Assembly: GCF_018617855.1 (NCBI RefSeq)
Contig: NZ_JACSKY010000001.1
Span: forward strand, 558,001 to 622,000
DNA from: Exiguobacterium qingdaonense
GTDB taxonomy: Bacteria > Bacillota > Bacilli > Exiguobacteriales > Exiguobacteriaceae
Direction: 5' to 3'
Length of the DNA: 64,000 bases
The notes under the pieces were generated by a model. That model saw only the letters and a program-made list of their open reading frames with translations, was not told the DNA's origin and did not search any database. Positions within the stretch are counted from its first letter, which is position 1. Every line of letters begins with the position of its first letter. Shown here in pieces: positions 35,179 through 44,543 of the stretch. The position numbers and the translations under genes were made by a program.

Positions 35179-37479
35179 TTAATTTCCTCCAAATGCTACA
35201 TCTAGTACTTCATCGAGTGTCGTCACCGGGACGAACGTCAACTTCTCACGTACCGTCTCTTGAATGTCATCGATGTCTCGCTCATTATCTTTCGGAATGA
35301 CGATGGTCGTCAACCCGGCGCGGTGAGCGGCGAGCGCTTTTTCTTTCAATCCACCGATCGGCAAGACACGTCCACGCAAGGTGATCTCGCCTGTCATCCC
35401 GACGTCGCGATGGACTTTCTTCCCGGTCAACGCGGAGATGAGTGCTGTCGCGATGGTGATCCCGGCTGACGGTCCATCTTTCGGTACGGCACCTTCAGGG
35501 ACGTGAATGTGAAGATCTTGTCGCTCATAGAACGTCGGGTCGATCTCGAACCGCTCCGCATTCGCACGAACATAGCTATACGCCGTTTGCGCCGACTCCT
35601 GCATCACATCACCGAGTTTACCGGTCAGCTGGAGTTTGCCCTTCCCTGGCGCGAGCGCCACTTCGATGGTGAGTGTGTCGCCACCGAACGCCGTGTAGGC
35701 AAGACCCGTCACGGCTCCGATGGAATCTTCGGTCTCTCCTTTACCGTAACGGTACTTCGGTTTACCGAGATATGTGACGATCGCTTTTTTCGAAATCGTG
35801 ACCCGCTTCTTCTCTCCAATCGCAATCTGTTTCGCCGCTTTACGGCAGAGCGACCCGATGACGCGCTCTAAGTTCCGGACACCGGCTTCACGCGTGTAGC
35901 GGCGTACGACTTCATAGAGTGCCTCTTCCTTGATTGTCAACTGGCTTTTCTTTAGACCGTGCTCTTTCAACTGCTTCGGTGCGAGGTGACGCTTCGCAAT
36001 CTCCACTTTTTCAAGCTCTGTATATCCACCGATTTGGATGAGTTCCATTCGGTCAAGGAGCGGTGCCGGGATTTGTGAAACATCGTTCGCCGTCGCGATG
36101 AATAGGACGTTTGACAAATCGAACGGTTCTTCGATGTAGTGGTCCGAGAACGAGACGTTCTGCTCCGGGTCGAGCACTTCGAGCATCGCTGACGCCGGGT
36201 CTCCTCTAAAATCAGAAGCCATCTTGTCGATCTCGTCGAGTAAAAAGACCGGGTTTTTGCTTTCGGCCTGTTTTAAGCCACGGATGACCCGACCTGGCAT
36301 CGCACCGATATATGTGCGACGATGTCCGCGTATTTCTGCCTCATCGCGTACCCCACCGAGTGAGACACGAACGAAGTGACGTTCCAATGCAGACGCGATC
36401 GAACGGGCGAGCGATGTCTTACCGACCCCTGGAGGTCCGGCGAGACAGAGAATCGGACCACGAAGTGAGTTCGTCAACTGACGGACGGCCAAATATTCGA
36501 GGATCCGGTCTTTGACCGACTCTAAGCCATAATGGTCGTCATCGAGGACATCGGCCGCGTGTTTCACGTCGAGCTTGTCTTCCGTCTCAATGCCCCATGG
36601 AAGTGATGCAACCCAGTCGAGGTAGTTTCGAATGACCGCATATTCCGGAGACGTTTGAGGGACGACGTTCAACCGTTCCGCTTCACGCATGACATTTTTT
36701 CGTGTCGTCTCCGGTAAGTCGAGCGCCTCTAACTTCTCACGGAGACGGTTCGGCTCAGACTCTTGCGTCTGATCACCGAGTTCTTGTTGAATCGTCTTCA
36801 TCTGTTCTCGTAAGTAATACTCACGTTGTGACTGCTCAATCGACTTCTTCGTCCGCTCGCGCATCTCTTGTTCGAGCTCGATCACTTCGACTTCGTGTGC
36901 GATAATCTCAAGCAGTTCGAGCCCTCTTTTGACGGCGTCCGGTTCTTCGAGCATCGCTTGGCGAAGTTCGACATCGACATCAAGTTTTGACGTGATGTAG
37001 TCCGTAAGTGATTCGAGTCGTTCGTACATCTCAAAACGACGACGTTCGTCCGGGGACATGCCCTTGATGTTTGCGACGAGTTTTCCGAACTGTTCTTTTA
37101 GCAGGCGGACGAGTGCCGTTCGTTCGACCTCTTCTCCTTCTGACAATTCGACCGGCTCGATGTTGGCGAACCATCCTTCGTCTGTCGATTCAACCGAGTC
37201 GACGCGCACACGTTCTTTCCCAACGATGCGAACCCGAATCGTCTCGTTCGACAGTTCGCTCATCTTTGCGATGTGGACACGTGTTCCAATCGTGTATAAG
37301 TCTTCCGGTTCCGGCGACTCATTCCCAGTTTCTTTTTGTGTGACGACAATCAAATCTGTCTCATGCTCCTTTGCGGCAAGGAGCGCCCGAAGTGATAACG
37401 GGCGTCCGACATCGATTGTCACACCGATGAGCGGATATACGACGACTCCTCGCAAAGGAAGGATTGGTAATTTTTCCAT
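35179..37479 (-). CDS. lon: Lon ATP-dependent protease (LonA type)
   Basis: 766-aa soluble hexameric AAA+ serine protease. N-terminal substrate domain ([19 protein letters not shown]), coiled coil (about 185-270), Walker [12 protein letters not shown] (about 350-360), Walker [11 protein letters not shown], and C-terminal protease domain with catalytic Ser in [10 protein letters not shown] (about 672) and Lys in [13 protein letters not shown] (about 715). ATG at 37479 with AGGAGG. The frame stays open for 64 codons upstream across the clpX terminator, but that is not coding. No separate lonB lies between clpX and lon, unlike B. subtilis. Confidence 0.97.
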   Translation of the reverse strand: MEKLPILPLRGVVVYPLIGVTIDVGRPLSLRALLAAKEHETDLIVVTQKETGNESPEPEDLYTIGTRVHIAKMSELSNETIRVRIVGKERVRVDSVESTDEGWFANIEPVELSEGEEVERTALVRLLKEQFGKLVANIKGMSPDERRRFEMYERLESLTDYITSKLDVDVELRQAMLEEPDAVKRGLELLEIIAHEVEVIELEQEMRERTKKSIEQSQREYYLREQMKTIQQELGDQTQESEPNRLREKLEALDLPETTRKNVMREAERLNVVPQTSPEYAVIRNYLDWVASLPWGIETEDKLDVKHAADVLDDDHYGLESVKDRILEYLAVRQLTNSLRGPILCLAGPPGVGKTSLARSIASALERHFVRVSLGGVRDEAEIRGHRRTYIGAMPGRVIRGLKQAESKNPVFLLDEIDKMASDFRGDPASAMLEVLDPEQNVSFSDHYIEEPFDLSNVLFIATANDVSQIPAPLLDRMELIQIGGYTELEKVEIAKRHLAPKQLKEHGLKKSQLTIKEEALYEVVRRYTREAGVRNLERVIGSLCRKAAKQIAIGEKKRVTISKKAIVTYLGKPKYRYGKGETEDSIGAVTGLAYTAFGGDTLTIEVALAPGKGKLQLTGKLGDVMQESAQTAYSYVRANAERFEIDPTFYERQDLHIHVPEGAVPKDGPSAGITIATALISALTGKKVHRDVGMTGEITLRGRVLPIGGLKEKALAAHRAGLTTIVIPKDNERDIDDIQETVREKLTFVPVTTLDEVLDVAFGGN

Positions 37480-37500
37480 CTGCAACGCCTCCTGTGCAAA

Positions 37501-37538
37501 AAGGCCCAAAACTCGGGTGTGCCGAGTGTTTGAGCCTT
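37501..37538 (-). terminator. Intrinsic terminator after clpX
   Basis: On the minus strand AAGGC-CAAA-ACTCGG and CCGAGT-TTG-GCCTT form a long imperfect hairpin ending in TTTTT. It separates clpX from lon, 22 bases before the lon ATG, and may also lower lon expression. Confidence 0.8.
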
Positions 37539-37552
37539 CTTCGATAAAAGAA

Positions 37553-38821
37553 TTATGCTGTCTCTTTGTTATCCCCTGTCTGTTCGACAGTACCGTCACG
37601 AAGGACGTATTTCGGACCGGCAAGACCCGTAATCGTTTCATCCGTGATGATGACTTTCTCGATATCGTCACGCGATGGGACGGTGAACATCACATCGAGC
37701 ATCATTTCTTCGATAATCGAGCGGAGACCGCGTGCGCCAGTCTTACGTTTGATCGCAAGTTTGGCGATTTCAATCAATGCCTCGTCTGTGAACGAAAGTT
37801 CAACGTCGTCAAGCTCGAGCATTTTCACGTACTGACGAACGAGTGCATTTTTCGGCTTCGTCAAAATTTCAACGAGTGCTTCCTCATCGAGTGTCGTGAG
37901 CGTCGCCATGACTGGCAAACGACCGATGAATTCAGGAATCAAACCGAATTTTTGAAGGTCTTCAGGGAGTGCCCGGGCGAGCAAGTCTTCTTGCGTCAAC
38001 TCGCGGTTCTCTTGATCGTTCCCGAAACCGATGACTTTCTTCCCGACACGGCGTTTGACGACCGATTCAATTCCGGCGAATGCACCGCCGACGATGAAGA
38101 GAATGTTTGTCGTATCGATTTGGATGAATTCTTGATGAGGATGTTTACGTCCACCTTGTGGCGGCACGCTCGCTGTCGTCCCTTCAAGAATTTTGAGGAG
38201 TGCCTGCTGAACCCCTTCACCGGATACATCACGTGTAATCGATGGGTTTTCAGACTTACGGGCAATCTTATCGATCTCATCGATATAGATGATTCCTTTT
38301 TCGGCTTTTTCTACATCGTAGTCAGCCGCTTGAATCAATTTGAGCAAGATGTTCTCGACATCTTCACCGACATAACCGGCTTCCGTCAAGCTCGTCGCGT
38401 CAGCAATTGCGAATGGAACGTTCAAGATGCGTGCCATCGTTTGGGCGAGAAGTGTCTTCCCGCTACCTGTTGGTCCGATCATGACGATGTTCGACTTCGC
38501 AAGCTCGACGTCATCTGCACGTCCACCTGCATTGATCCGTTTATAGTGGTTATAGACGGCGACAGCGAGCGAGCGCTTCGCACGGTCTTGTCCAATGACA
38601 TATTCGTCTAACACGTTGCGGATTTCCTGTGGTTTTGGAATGTCTTTGAATTCGACTTCTTCCTCTACACCGAGTTCTTCCTCAACGATTTCATTGCAAA
38701 GTTCGATACATTCATCGCAAATGTATACGCCAGGGCCAGCGACTAATTTACGGACTTGATCTTGCGATTTCCCGCAAAACGAGCATTTGAGTTGTCCCTT
38801 TTCCTCGTTAAATTTGAACAT
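37553..38821 (-). CDS. clpX: ClpX, ATPase subunit of the ClpXP protease
   Basis: 422-aa AAA+ unfoldase. The N-terminal zinc domain has CSFCGK and CDEC (about residues 13-37), Walker [12 protein letters not shown] (about 118-128), Walker [12 protein letters not shown] (about 180) and the family's [10 protein letters not shown]-type sensor region ([13 protein letters not shown], about 362). ATG at 38821, with AAGGGG upstream; further open frame upstream has no ribosome site. ClpP is not in the window. The tig-clpX-lon order is as in B. subtilis. Confidence 0.98.
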   Translation of the reverse strand: MFKFNEEKGQLKCSFCGKSQDQVRKLVAGPGVYICDECIELCNEIVEEELGVEEEVEFKDIPKPQEIRNVLDEYVIGQDRAKRSLAVAVYNHYKRINAGGRADDVELAKSNIVMIGPTGSGKTLLAQTMARILNVPFAIADATSLTEAGYVGEDVENILLKLIQAADYDVEKAEKGIIYIDEIDKIARKSENPSITRDVSGEGVQQALLKILEGTTASVPPQGGRKHPHQEFIQIDTTNILFIVGGAFAGIESVVKRRVGKKVIGFGNDQENRELTQEDLLARALPEDLQKFGLIPEFIGRLPVMATLTTLDEEALVEILTKPKNALVRQYVKMLELDDVELSFTDEALIEIAKLAIKRKTGARGLRSIIEEMMLDVMFTVPSRDDIEKVIITDETITGLAGPKYVLRDGTVEQTGDNKETA

Positions 38822-38863
38822 TCGATACACCCCTTCTGTGGTGAAAATGGATGTAAGTGCGAT

Positions 38864-38875
38864 AAATCGCGATTT
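38864..38875. repeat. 12-bp palindrome in the clpX leader
   Basis: AAATCGCGATTT lies between the clpX promoter and start, next to a second small hairpin (GGTGC with GCACC). These may fold in the leader RNA; no known heat-shock operator (CtsR or HrcA type) is seen. Confidence 0.35.
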
Positions 38876-38931
38876 GCATTTCCTGGTGCGATGCACCTCG
38901 AAAAGACAGTTTACATCTCTGCGTTGAAATA

Positions 38932-38960
38932 ATTGTAGCATGAACATATTCCGACTTCAA
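38932..38960 (-). promoter_or_regulatory. Probable sigma-A promoter of clpX
   Basis: Minus-strand TTGAAG (38955-38960), a 17-base spacer and TACAAT (38932-38937) preceded by TGC, i.e. an extended -10. It gives a leader of about 105 bases. Confidence 0.65.
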
Positions 38961-38995
38961 AGAATTACACATGCAATGTGCTGTGACAGAAAAAA

Positions 38996-39018
38996 GGACG
39001 ACCGCTAGGCAGTCGTCC
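38996..39018 (-). terminator. Intrinsic terminator after tig
   Basis: On the minus strand GGACGACTG and CGGTCGTCC pair around a short loop, followed by TTTTTT. Confidence 0.88.
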
Positions 39019-39032
39019 CATCGAATATGAAC

Positions 39033-40325
39033 TTACTTCGCTTTACCGTTTTCTACGAGGATATCGATCGCTTTACGGAATTTGAGGTCACCTTTAAGTG
39101 TCTCAAGTCCGCCTTGTGGAGCGAGCATCGTACGAAGTTGGTCAGGTGCGATGTTGTAAAGTTTAGACATTTCTTCAAGCTCTTTCTCAGCATCTTCATC
39201 AGATACTTCGATTGCTTCTTTGTCAGCGATTGCTTTCAAGACGAGACGAGCTTTCACGCGCTCTTCCGCTTGCTCTTTCATCTCTTCGCGCATTGCTTCT
39301 TCAGAAGTACCAGTGAGCTCGAAGTACATGTTAAGGTCGATTCCTTGTGAAGATACACGTGAACCGAACTCTTGTACCATGCGGTCAACTTCTTGGTCAA
39401 TAAGAACTTGTGGTACGTCGATTGTCGCATTTGCAGTCGCCTGCTCAACGAGTTGGTCGCGCATTGTACCGTCAGCTTCTTGTTTCTTGCCTGCCTCTAA
39501 ACGTTCACGGATGCTTGCTTTCAACTCGTCGAGTGTCGAAACTGACTCGTCGATGTCTTTTGCAAACTCGTCATCGAGTTCAGGAACTTGTTTTGTCTTG
39601 ACTTCATGAAGTTTGACCTTGAATGTCGCTGGTTTACCCGCTAAGTTTTCAGCGTGGTACTCTTCAGGGAATGTTACTTCAACGTCTTTCTCTTCACCGG
39701 CAGTCAAGCCGATCATCTGTTCTTCGAATCCTGGGATGAACTGACCAGAACCGATTTCGAGTGTGTAGTTCTCAGCTGTGCCGCCTTCGAACTGCTCACC
39801 GTCAGCGAAACCTGCAAAATCAAAGACAGCTGTATCGCCGTTTTCGATCGCACCTTCTTTAACAGCGAGTTCTGCACCTTGCTGCTGAAGTGTTTCAAGT
39901 TCTGCTGTCACTTCGTCTTCTGTTACTTCTGTAGCAACAGCTTCGTACTCGAGACCTTTGTATTCGCCAAGCTCAGCTTCTGGCTCAACCACGAATGTCA
40001 CTTTGAATGCAACAGGTTTGCCTTTCTCGAGCGTGCCGTCTACATCGATGTTTTCGAGCGCGATTGGTTCGAAACCAGCTTCTTCAACCGCACCTTGAAT
40101 CGTGTCACGGTAGAGAATGTCGAGCGCATCTTGATAGAGTGCTTCTTCTCCATACATTTTGTTGAACATTGGGCGTGGCAATTTACCTTTACGGAAGCCA
40201 GGCACGTTCAAGTCTTTGACGACTGATTTAAATGCGGCGTCAACTGCTTTATCAAAAGCTTCTGCAGGAGCTTCGTACGTGAGTACACCTTGGCTACCTG
40301 ATGTTTTTTCCCATTTTGCTGTCAT
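39033..40325 (-). CDS. tig: Trigger factor, ribosome-associated chaperone
   Basis: 430 aa. The ribosome-binding signature GFRKGKLPRP is at about residues 43-52, the FKBP-type prolyl isomerase domain at about 160-245 (GDTAVFDFAGFADGEQFEGG), and the helical C-terminal chaperone arms follow. It binds nascent chains at the exit tunnel. ATG at 40325 with GGAGGG; the upstream open frame has no ribosome site. Own promoter and terminator. Confidence 0.97.
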   Translation of the reverse strand: MTAKWEKTSGSQGVLTYEAPAEAFDKAVDAAFKSVVKDLNVPGFRKGKLPRPMFNKMYGEEALYQDALDILYRDTIQGAVEEAGFEPIALENIDVDGTLEKGKPVAFKVTFVVEPEAELGEYKGLEYEAVATEVTEDEVTAELETLQQQGAELAVKEGAIENGDTAVFDFAGFADGEQFEGGTAENYTLEIGSGQFIPGFEEQMIGLTAGEEKDVEVTFPEEYHAENLAGKPATFKVKLHEVKTKQVPELDDEFAKDIDESVSTLDELKASIRERLEAGKKQEADGTMRDQLVEQATANATIDVPQVLIDQEVDRMVQEFGSRVSSQGIDLNMYFELTGTSEEAMREEMKEQAEERVKARLVLKAIADKEAIEVSDEDAEKELEEMSKLYNIAPDQLRTMLAPQGGLETLKGDLKFRKAIDILVENGKAK

Positions 40326-40379
40326 GCTAAGTCCCTCCAACAATTCGTTTATACCGTACAAAAATGTACAACAATCCGT

Positions 40380-40387
40380 ATTATAGC
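40380..40387 (-). promoter_or_regulatory. Extended -10 promoter of tig
   Basis: Minus-strand TGCTATAAT: perfect TATAAT at 40380-40385 with an upstream TG, 55 bases before the tig start. -35 is weak. Confidence 0.6.
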
Positions 40388-40414
40388 ATAAATCCTCGGT
40401 AAGCACACAAGGAT

Positions 40415-41326
40415 TTAGTCTAATAACGCCTGTGTGAAAAGCAGATCCGCCTCTAAAATCGCAGCGGTCAAACCATCTGCTTTCTCGTCATGTAAAATCG
40501 AATGTTTCGCCTGTACGAGCGCTTCTTCGATTTTATCTTTTGGGGCTGGAATAAACGGATAATGCGTATACATATAGTTCATCAGCAACTGCGTCCCAAT
40601 CTCATCGCCCTCCACTGATTTTTGAAGGGACAAGACGGTGTCACTCCATATCTCGATGTGCTCGGTTGCCTCCATCTGTGACATCTCGTTCACCGATTCC
40701 CTATCTGTCCATTTGATGACCTCAAGCTCGGCAAACGCCTTCTCTAGGACAATCAACTTGACGAGTTTTGGACGCTCGGACACGAGGAGTTCATGGAGTA
40801 CATTATCGAGCACAGGGTCGATATGAAAGTGAACGTATTGTAACGCTTCAATCTGCTCTCCCGTACTCCCACGAGTAAGGGTCCGCTTCAATTTCGCGAT
40901 GGCTGCCGGAAACTCGGTCATCTTCAACACTTGAAGCACTTGGTGCGCCTGTGTATTGACCGCCTCCTTTTTTTCTTGCCACTCGAGATATCGATGGATC
41001 CAATGCGCCGCTTCAAACGGTTGGTCCCGCATGATGTAATACTGCGCAACCTGTAATCCGCCTGAGGCCGGTTCTGTCGCCTCTGCCGTATGGATGGTGA
41101 CGAGTTCTTGCAACTTCTCCAGTGTTTCCGGGTCCTCTGGCCGCTCCATTGCACATTGGAAGATTTCCATGAAAATAAACGGGTCACCCGGTATCGCCTC
41201 ATACCAATCCCATAAAATCGGTTCGATTCGCTGCCTTTCCCCAGAAGCATCCGCCTCTTGAATCATCTTCTGCAGACGCGACCAGCTCCCTGGGAATGGA
41301 TAGTCCTGATTCTTCTCCTTCTCCAT
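40415..41326 (-). CDS. TPR-like protein, YsoA type
   Basis: 303 aa, all-helical, with tetratricopeptide-like pairs in the first half (RIEPILWDWYEAIPGDPFIF, about 33-52; AQYYIMRDQPFEAAHWIHRY, about 100-119). The second half is helical without recognisable repeats. It lies directly upstream of tig, the position of ysoA in B. subtilis, which supports the name. Function is not established. ATG at 41326 with GGTGAGGG upstream. No clear promoter: a TTGACA in a duplicated sequence at 41381-41396 has no -10 partner. Confidence 0.7.
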   Translation of the reverse strand: MEKEKNQDYPFPGSWSRLQKMIQEADASGERQRIEPILWDWYEAIPGDPFIFMEIFQCAMERPEDPETLEKLQELVTIHTAEATEPASGGLQVAQYYIMRDQPFEAAHWIHRYLEWQEKKEAVNTQAHQVLQVLKMTEFPAAIAKLKRTLTRGSTGEQIEALQYVHFHIDPVLDNVLHELLVSERPKLVKLIVLEKAFAELEVIKWTDRESVNEMSQMEATEHIEIWSDTVLSLQKSVEGDEIGTQLLMNYMYTHYPFIPAPKDKIEEALVQAKHSILHDEKADGLTAAILEADLLFTQALLD

Positions 41327-41380
41327 CTTCCCTCACCCTCTCTCCCATTCTCTTTCATCTTCCGTTAGGACGCGATTCCT

Positions 41381-41396
41381 TGTCAATCGATTTCCC
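41381..41396. repeat. 16-bp direct repeat flanking the tRNA gene, copy 1
   Basis: TGTCAATCGATTTCCC, identical to 41844-41859 and in the same orientation. This copy lies beyond the tRNA terminator, upstream of the ysoA-like gene. Confidence 0.85.
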
Positions 41397-41410
41397 GGAA
41401 AATGAAAAAA

Positions 41411-41436
41411 GAGATGATCTCCGTAGAGACCATCTC
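41411..41436 (-). terminator. Intrinsic terminator after tRNA-Arg
   Basis: On the minus strand GAGATG-TCTC and GAGA-CATCTC pair (one bulge on each side), followed by TTTTTT (41405-41410). It begins 15 bases past the tRNA 3' end. Confidence 0.85.
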
Positions 41437-41450
41437 TATTTTAATGGAAG

Positions 41451-41808
41451 CGTCCCAAGAGGGATTCGAACCCCCGACCGACGGCTTAGCTTACCACCAT
41501 GACTTTCGTCACCAACATCGTGTTGTTTGTAGTCTGGACTATATCTTCACCGTTTCAGGTGCGACACGTGTAGTCTCTACGGAACCTCACGAGCATAGTG
41601 CCCCTCCGTTGACTCTACCTCCACCTCTGTGGACATTCGAATCAACTCGACCCGAACGAACGGGAATGAGTTTCCTCGGTATTACCATCAGCATCATCTG
41701 TTAAGGCTTCACCGATATAGTGTCGTCCACTTTATAGGTTTCTGTTTCCCTATAAAGGCTCCTATTTGTCTTGAAGGCCGTTGCTCTATCCTGCTGAGCT
41801 ATTGGGAC
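41451..41808 (-). tRNA. tRNA-Arg(UCU), split by a group I intron
   Basis: The 5' exon (41774-41808, 35 nt) gives acceptor GTCCCAA, D arm GCTC-loop-GAGC, anticodon stem ACGGC and loop bases CTT. The 3' exon (41451-41489, 39 nt) gives loop bases CTAA, stem GCCGT, T arm GGGGG-TTCGAAT-CCCTC, acceptor TTGGGAC and discriminator G. Joined, they make a regular 74-nt cloverleaf with loop CTTCTAA and anticodon UCU, which reads AGA and AGG. CCA is not encoded. The intron lies between U34 and C35. A consensus promoter and a terminator make it a single-gene transcript. Read without the intron, both arms pair fully, so the gene looks functional. Confidence 0.95.
41490..41773 (-). ncRNA. Group I self-splicing intron in tRNA-Arg(UCU)
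   Basis: 284 nt without an ORF. Visible pairings (minus strand): P1, exon GGCCUU with intron GGAGCC, leaving a U-G pair at the splice site and one C-A mismatch; P2, CUUUAUAGG (41749-41757) with CCUAUAAAG (41730-41738), 9 bp; P3, CGACAC (41720-41725) with GUGUCG (41562-41567); P7, GACUA (41571-41575) with UAGUC (41537-41541); P8, CACC (41558-41561) with GGUG (41548-41551). The S strand AAGAUAUAGUCC is the canonical group I sequence, and R is AGAGACUACACG. Hairpins CAACA-CGA-UGUUG and GAC-GAAA-GUC fit P9 elements. The intron ends in G (41490), as required. Confidence 0.92.
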
Positions 41809-41820
41809 ATTGACATGAAA

Positions 41821-41849
41821 ACTATAATAGAAAAATGGTTTCCTGTCAA
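41821..41849 (-). promoter_or_regulatory. Promoter of tRNA-Arg(UCU)
   Basis: Minus-strand TTGACA (41844-41849), a 17-base spacer and TATAGT (41821-41826), 12 bases before the mature 5' end. A near-consensus sigma-A promoter. Confidence 0.88.
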
Positions 41850-41859
41850 TCGATTTCCC
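41844..41859. repeat. 16-bp direct repeat flanking the tRNA gene, copy 2
   Basis: Same 16 bases as 41381-41396. In this copy the complement supplies the TTGACA -35 box of the tRNA promoter. Confidence 0.85.
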
Positions 41860-41868
41860 ATTCAAAAC

Positions 41869-42381
41869 TCATAGTTTCCCTGCGATGTCCAAATCTTCAA
41901 CGTGAGAACCGTCCTCCGAGCGATAAAAACGTACTGTCGCTTCTCCCTTTTCAAGGTCGAGTAGCGCATACGTTTTATCCGATCGTCCCCGCGGCATGCG
42001 AATCGATCCCGGGTTGATGTAGACGACCCCATCCTCGATCAATGCGCCCGCCACATGGGAGTGGCCAAACAGAACGACGCTCGCGCCTACCTCTTCGGCC
42101 CGATAGCGCAGACGATTCAAATCGAACTTGACGTCGTGATGGTGCCCATGGACGATTAGAATCGTACCGGCATCTGTCGTCTCGATGCGCTCGAGTGGAA
42201 GGTCTCCACCAAAATCACAGTTTCCGCGAACCGTTCGATACGGCAACAAATGCTCATCGACAAGCGCAAGTTGTGAATCCCCACAATGGAACGCATCGTC
42301 AATCTCTGATTCATGTCGTTCAAAAATCGTGGTCAGTTCTTCGGTCAGCCCGTGGCTGTCACTCACTATTAGAAAACGCAT
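41869..42381 (-). CDS. YfcE/YsnB-like metallophosphoesterase
   Basis: 170 aa. Calcineurin-like dimetal motifs: SDSHG (about 7-11), GDS (about 34), GNCD (about 53, in VRGNCDFGGDLP), HGHHHDV (about 78-84) and FGHSHVA (about 105-111). Relatives hydrolyse phosphodiesters with Mn2+; the natural substrate is usually unknown. The ATG at 42381 has AAAGGA eight bases upstream; an ATG three codons earlier overlaps the rdgB stop and is an alternative. Last gene of the murI-rph-rdgB string; B. subtilis has ysnB in the same place. Confidence 0.9.
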   Translation of the reverse strand: MRFLIVSDSHGLTEELTTIFERHESEIDDAFHCGDSQLALVDEHLLPYRTVRGNCDFGGDLPLERIETTDAGTILIVHGHHHDVKFDLNRLRYRAEEVGASVVLFGHSHVAGALIEDGVVYINPGSIRMPRGRSDKTYALLDLEKGEATVRFYRSEDGSHVEDLDIAGKL

Positions 42382-42386
42382 AAGCT

Positions 42387-42977
42387 TCATCCTTTCATGA
42401 ATGGTAAGATTTCTGCCTCTAGTTTTCGTAATGCTTGTCCTCGGTGGCTGACGACCGCCTTTTCTTCACGCTCAAGTTCTGCGGCCGTTTTATGAAGGGA
42501 TGGGACGATGAAGAGTGGGTCATACCCGAAACCGTTGTTCCCACGTGGCGAGTAGCCAATCGTCCCTTCGATGGTACCGCGTACCGTCAACGTCTCTCCG
42601 CCTGGTTTCGCCAGACAGAGCGCACAAACGAAGCGGGCCGTCCGATTCGTTTGTCCGTTTAATTTTTCGAGAAGAAGTGCGTTGTTCGCCTCATCCGACT
42701 TCTCTGGTCCCGCAAATCGAGCCGAGTATACACCGGGTGCCCCGTCGAGTGCGTCGACTTCTAGACCTGAGTCATCCGCCAGTACGGCATGCCCGAAATA
42801 AGCAGCCGCCTCGGTCGCCTTTAACGACGCGTTCTCTTCAAATGTCGTACCGGTCTCATCCGTTTCCGGTGCGTCGGGATAATCGAGTAATGATTCGACC
42901 TCGAATCCGAGCGGGGTCAACATCCCTTCAAGTTCTCTCACTTTACCTGGATTGTGTGTCGCAATAATCAGCTTCAT
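42387..42977 (-). CDS. rdgB: XTP/dITP diphosphatase (Ham1/RdgB family)
   Basis: 196 aa; removes deaminated purine nucleotides (XTP, dITP) from the pool. [12 protein letters not shown] (about 7-18), [20 protein letters not shown] (about 67-86) and [12 protein letters not shown] (about 147-158) are the family signatures. ATG at 42977 with GGAGGAG. It overlaps the rph stop as ATGA. Corresponds to B. subtilis ysnA. Confidence 0.96.
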   Translation of the reverse strand: MKLIIATHNPGKVRELEGMLTPLGFEVESLLDYPDAPETDETGTTFEENASLKATEAAAYFGHAVLADDSGLEVDALDGAPGVYSARFAGPEKSDEANNALLLEKLNGQTNRTARFVCALCLAKPGGETLTVRGTIEGTIGYSPRGNNGFGYDPLFIVPSLHKTAAELEREEKAVVSHRGQALRKLEAEILPFMKG

Positions 42978-43723
42978 AATGTCTCCTCCGAGCGTTCTCC
43001 GACGTACCACCAAGATGCGCCAAGCGCCGCTTCAGCCGTCTTGAATAATGATTCGATCCCTCGCTCTGCGAGGGCGAGCATCTCGTTCATCTCTCGCAAG
43101 GTGAACGTCGCCTCTTCTCCTGTCCCTTGCACTTCGACGAAATGTCCACTCGCCGTCATGACGACGTTCATATCGACTTCCGCCGCTGCGTCTTCCATGT
43201 AATCCAAGTCGAGGACAAGCTCATCTGTCCGTCCGACAGAAATCGCGGCCACCCCTTCTTTGATTGGCGTATCTCCGAGCTTCCCTTGGCGAATCAAGCG
43301 ATCGACGGCGAGGACGAGCGCGCAAAATCCACCCGTGATGGAAGCCGTTCTTGTGCCGCCGTCCGCTTGAATGACGTCACAATCAATCCAAATCGTCCGT
43401 TCACCGAGACGTTCCAAATCGACGACCGAGCGGAGAGAGCGGGCGATGAGACGCTGAATCTCCATCGTTCGTCCCGACTGTTTCCCGCGTACCGACTCCC
43501 GGACGGTCCGATCTCCCGTCGCCCGTGGCAACATCGCGTATTCGGCATTGATCCAACCCTGTTTTTTTCCGCGCAGGAAGTTCGGGACACGTTCTTCAAC
43601 GGTCGCAGTACATATCACTTTCGTATCACCGATTGAGATGAGGACAGACCCTTCCGCATGCTTGTTCACATGCGGCACGATTTCAACCGGACGTAACTCA
43701 TCGAATTGTCTCGTATCACGCAA
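42974..43723 (-). CDS. rph: Ribonuclease PH
   Basis: 249-aa phosphorolytic 3' exonuclease that trims tRNA and other RNA ends. Conserved runs: [51 protein letters not shown] (about 87-106) and [19 protein letters not shown] (about 115-133). Start is TTG at 43723 with GAGGTG seven bases upstream; it lies inside the murI end (8-base overlap), so translation is coupled. In B. subtilis gerM lies between racE and rph; here there is no gene between. Confidence 0.97.
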   Translation of the reverse strand: MRDTRQFDELRPVEIVPHVNKHAEGSVLISIGDTKVICTATVEERVPNFLRGKKQGWINAEYAMLPRATGDRTVRESVRGKQSGRTMEIQRLIARSLRSVVDLERLGERTIWIDCDVIQADGGTRTASITGGFCALVLAVDRLIRQGKLGDTPIKEGVAAISVGRTDELVLDLDYMEDAAAEVDMNVVMTASGHFVEVQGTGEEATFTLREMNEMLALAERGIESLFKTAEAALGASWWYVGERSEETL

Positions 43724-44519
43724 TTCCGGTCACCTCGACTTTCTCCGCATGTACCGCACGTCCGAGCCACTCGCTCGCAAGTCGGTCAAACAGTTCGATA
43801 TCACCCGTCGCATAAAATGCATGTGCCGGAACGGTGTCTAACCCGTTTTCAAGCTCTTGATAATCAAGCATCGCAGCCACTTCGAGTGCCGTCTCGTCCC
43901 CTGATGAGATGAGGTGGACGTTTGGTCCGACCACGTCTTGAATGACAGGGGCGAGGAGCGGATAATGTGTACAACCGAGAATGAGTGTGTCCATCTCGGA
44001 CGGTCGAAGTGGACGAAGCGTCTCTTCGACTACTTGACGTACGTGCTCCCCTGATACGTCCCCCGCCTCCACGAGCGGGACGAACGGCGGGCATGCGAGT
44101 GGATACACATCCATCTCACCCGCCACGTGACGAAGTGCCTTCTCGTAAGATTCGCTCTCAATCGTCATCTTCGTGCCAATCACACCGATATGTTTGTTAC
44201 GCGTACCTTTGACGGCCGCACGGGCACCTGGGTCGATGACACCGATGACCGGGATATCGAGGCGCTTTCGCGCCTCTTTCAAAACGACCGCCGTCGCCGT
44301 GTTACAGGCGATGACAATCATTTTGACGTCTTGCCTCAACAAAAACTCAATGAGTTCCCATGTATACGTTTCAATCTCATCATGCGGACGCGGCCCGTAT
44401 GGACAACGTTCCGTATCTCCGATGTAGATGATTTCTTCTTTTGGGAGCTGGCGCATCAATTCTTTGACTACCGTCAATCCGCCGACCCCTGAATCGAGGA
44501 CTCCAATCGCTCGTTTCAT
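43716..44519 (-). CDS. murI: Glutamate racemase
   Basis: 267 aa; supplies D-glutamate for peptidoglycan. Catalytic cysteines lie in IACNTATAV (about 73) and LGCTHYPLL (about 184). The N-terminal [17 protein letters not shown] and [11 protein letters not shown] runs are standard. ATG at 44519. First gene of the murI-rph-rdgB-phosphoesterase operon, with a probable promoter just upstream and the ptsH terminator beyond it. B. subtilis racE occupies this position. Confidence 0.97.
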   Translation of the reverse strand: MKRAIGVLDSGVGGLTVVKELMRQLPKEEIIYIGDTERCPYGPRPHDEIETYTWELIEFLLRQDVKMIVIACNTATAVVLKEARKRLDIPVIGVIDPGARAAVKGTRNKHIGVIGTKMTIESESYEKALRHVAGEMDVYPLACPPFVPLVEAGDVSGEHVRQVVEETLRPLRPSEMDTLILGCTHYPLLAPVIQDVVGPNVHLISSGDETALEVAAMLDYQELENGLDTVPAHAFYATGDIELFDRLASEWLGRAVHAEKVEVTGIA

Positions 44520-44543
44520 TTCGCATCACTTCCATTCTCACCT

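Noticed and set aside
37058-38611. A 517-codon plus-strand open frame across lon and clpX
   Set aside because: It is antisense to two certain genes, has no ribosome site, spans their terminator, and its translation has no domain-like pattern. It is a by-product of codon bias on the opposite strand.
38822-38960. CtsR or HrcA heat-shock operator in front of clpX
   Set aside because: No match to GGTCAAA heptads or to the CIRCE inverted repeat was found in the leader or promoter.
41402-41704. Plus-strand open frames across the tRNA locus
   Set aside because: They cover the tRNA 3' exon and the structured intron, lack ribosome sites, and resemble no protein. The RNA explanation accounts for the sequence fully.
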